Shown here in pieces: positions 5,324-5,338 of a stretch of 5,338 nucleotides of DNA. Made by a program: the position numbers and the translations under genes. Every line of letters starts with the position of its first letter. Position 1 is the stretch's first letter. Source of the DNA: an uncultured Clostridia bacterium (GTDB lineage: Bacteria > Bacillota > Clostridia > TANB77 > CAG-508). The notes under the pieces were generated by a model. That model made no database searches. It had not been told where the DNA came from and saw nothing but the letters and a program-made list of their open reading frames with translations. Where the stretch lies: NCBI GenBank assembly GCA_904419095.1, contig CAJFQT010000067.1:7886-13223 (forward strand). Reading direction: 5' to 3'.

Positions 5324-5338
5324 ACTCGAAAAAGAAAA

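Overview
The window is a very AT-rich stretch of ordinary bacterial chromosome with strong Gram-positive signals: purine-rich AGGAGG-type ribosome binding sites, sigma-A-like promoters, Rho-independent terminators, and lysine, isoleucine and asparagine-rich proteins. The standard code fits, because TGA ends the response regulator and tryptophan is TGG. A low-GC Firmicute, most likely a Clostridia member, is the best guess; the species cannot be named from this sequence.

Layout from left to right. Positions 1-240 hold a possible tail of a rightward gene and a hairpin terminator for the leftward operon. Positions 241-2059 hold a leftward two-gene operon for a two-component system of the VanR/VanS (glycopeptide-sensing) type; the two genes overlap by 14 bases. 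Positions 2060-2658 are a long AT-rich intergenic region. Its left part has an extended -10 promoter for the regulator gene and tandem 11-bp direct repeats that look like a VanR box. Its right part is a possible structured leader with a short hydrophobic reading frame ending in an ATGA overlap with the next gene. Positions 2659-4173 encode an FAD-dependent oxidoreductase with a C-terminal Rieske [2Fe-2S] domain (YhfW type). Positions 4269-4907 encode a small ankyrin-repeat protein with its own good promoter and ribosome binding site. A long hairpin at 4980-5025 can terminate transcription from both sides. A 49-residue leftward gene of unknown function follows at 5131-5280, with an excellent ribosome binding site and a -10 element near the right edge.

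How the genes may work together. VanS would sense a cell-envelope signal and phosphorylate VanR, which would act on its own promoter through the tandem repeats and on targets elsewhere. No ligase, VanH, VanX or VanY gene is in the window, and a terminator closes the operon right after vanS, so the pair looks orphan at this locus. The oxidoreductase and ankyrin genes run in the same direction, but the ankyrin gene has its own promoter, so a functional link is only a possibility. I see no CRISPR array, tRNA, rRNA, insertion sequence or phage gene. The less ordinary parts are the regulatory region between vanR and the oxidoreductase, the short-period ankyrin repeats and the 49-residue gene.
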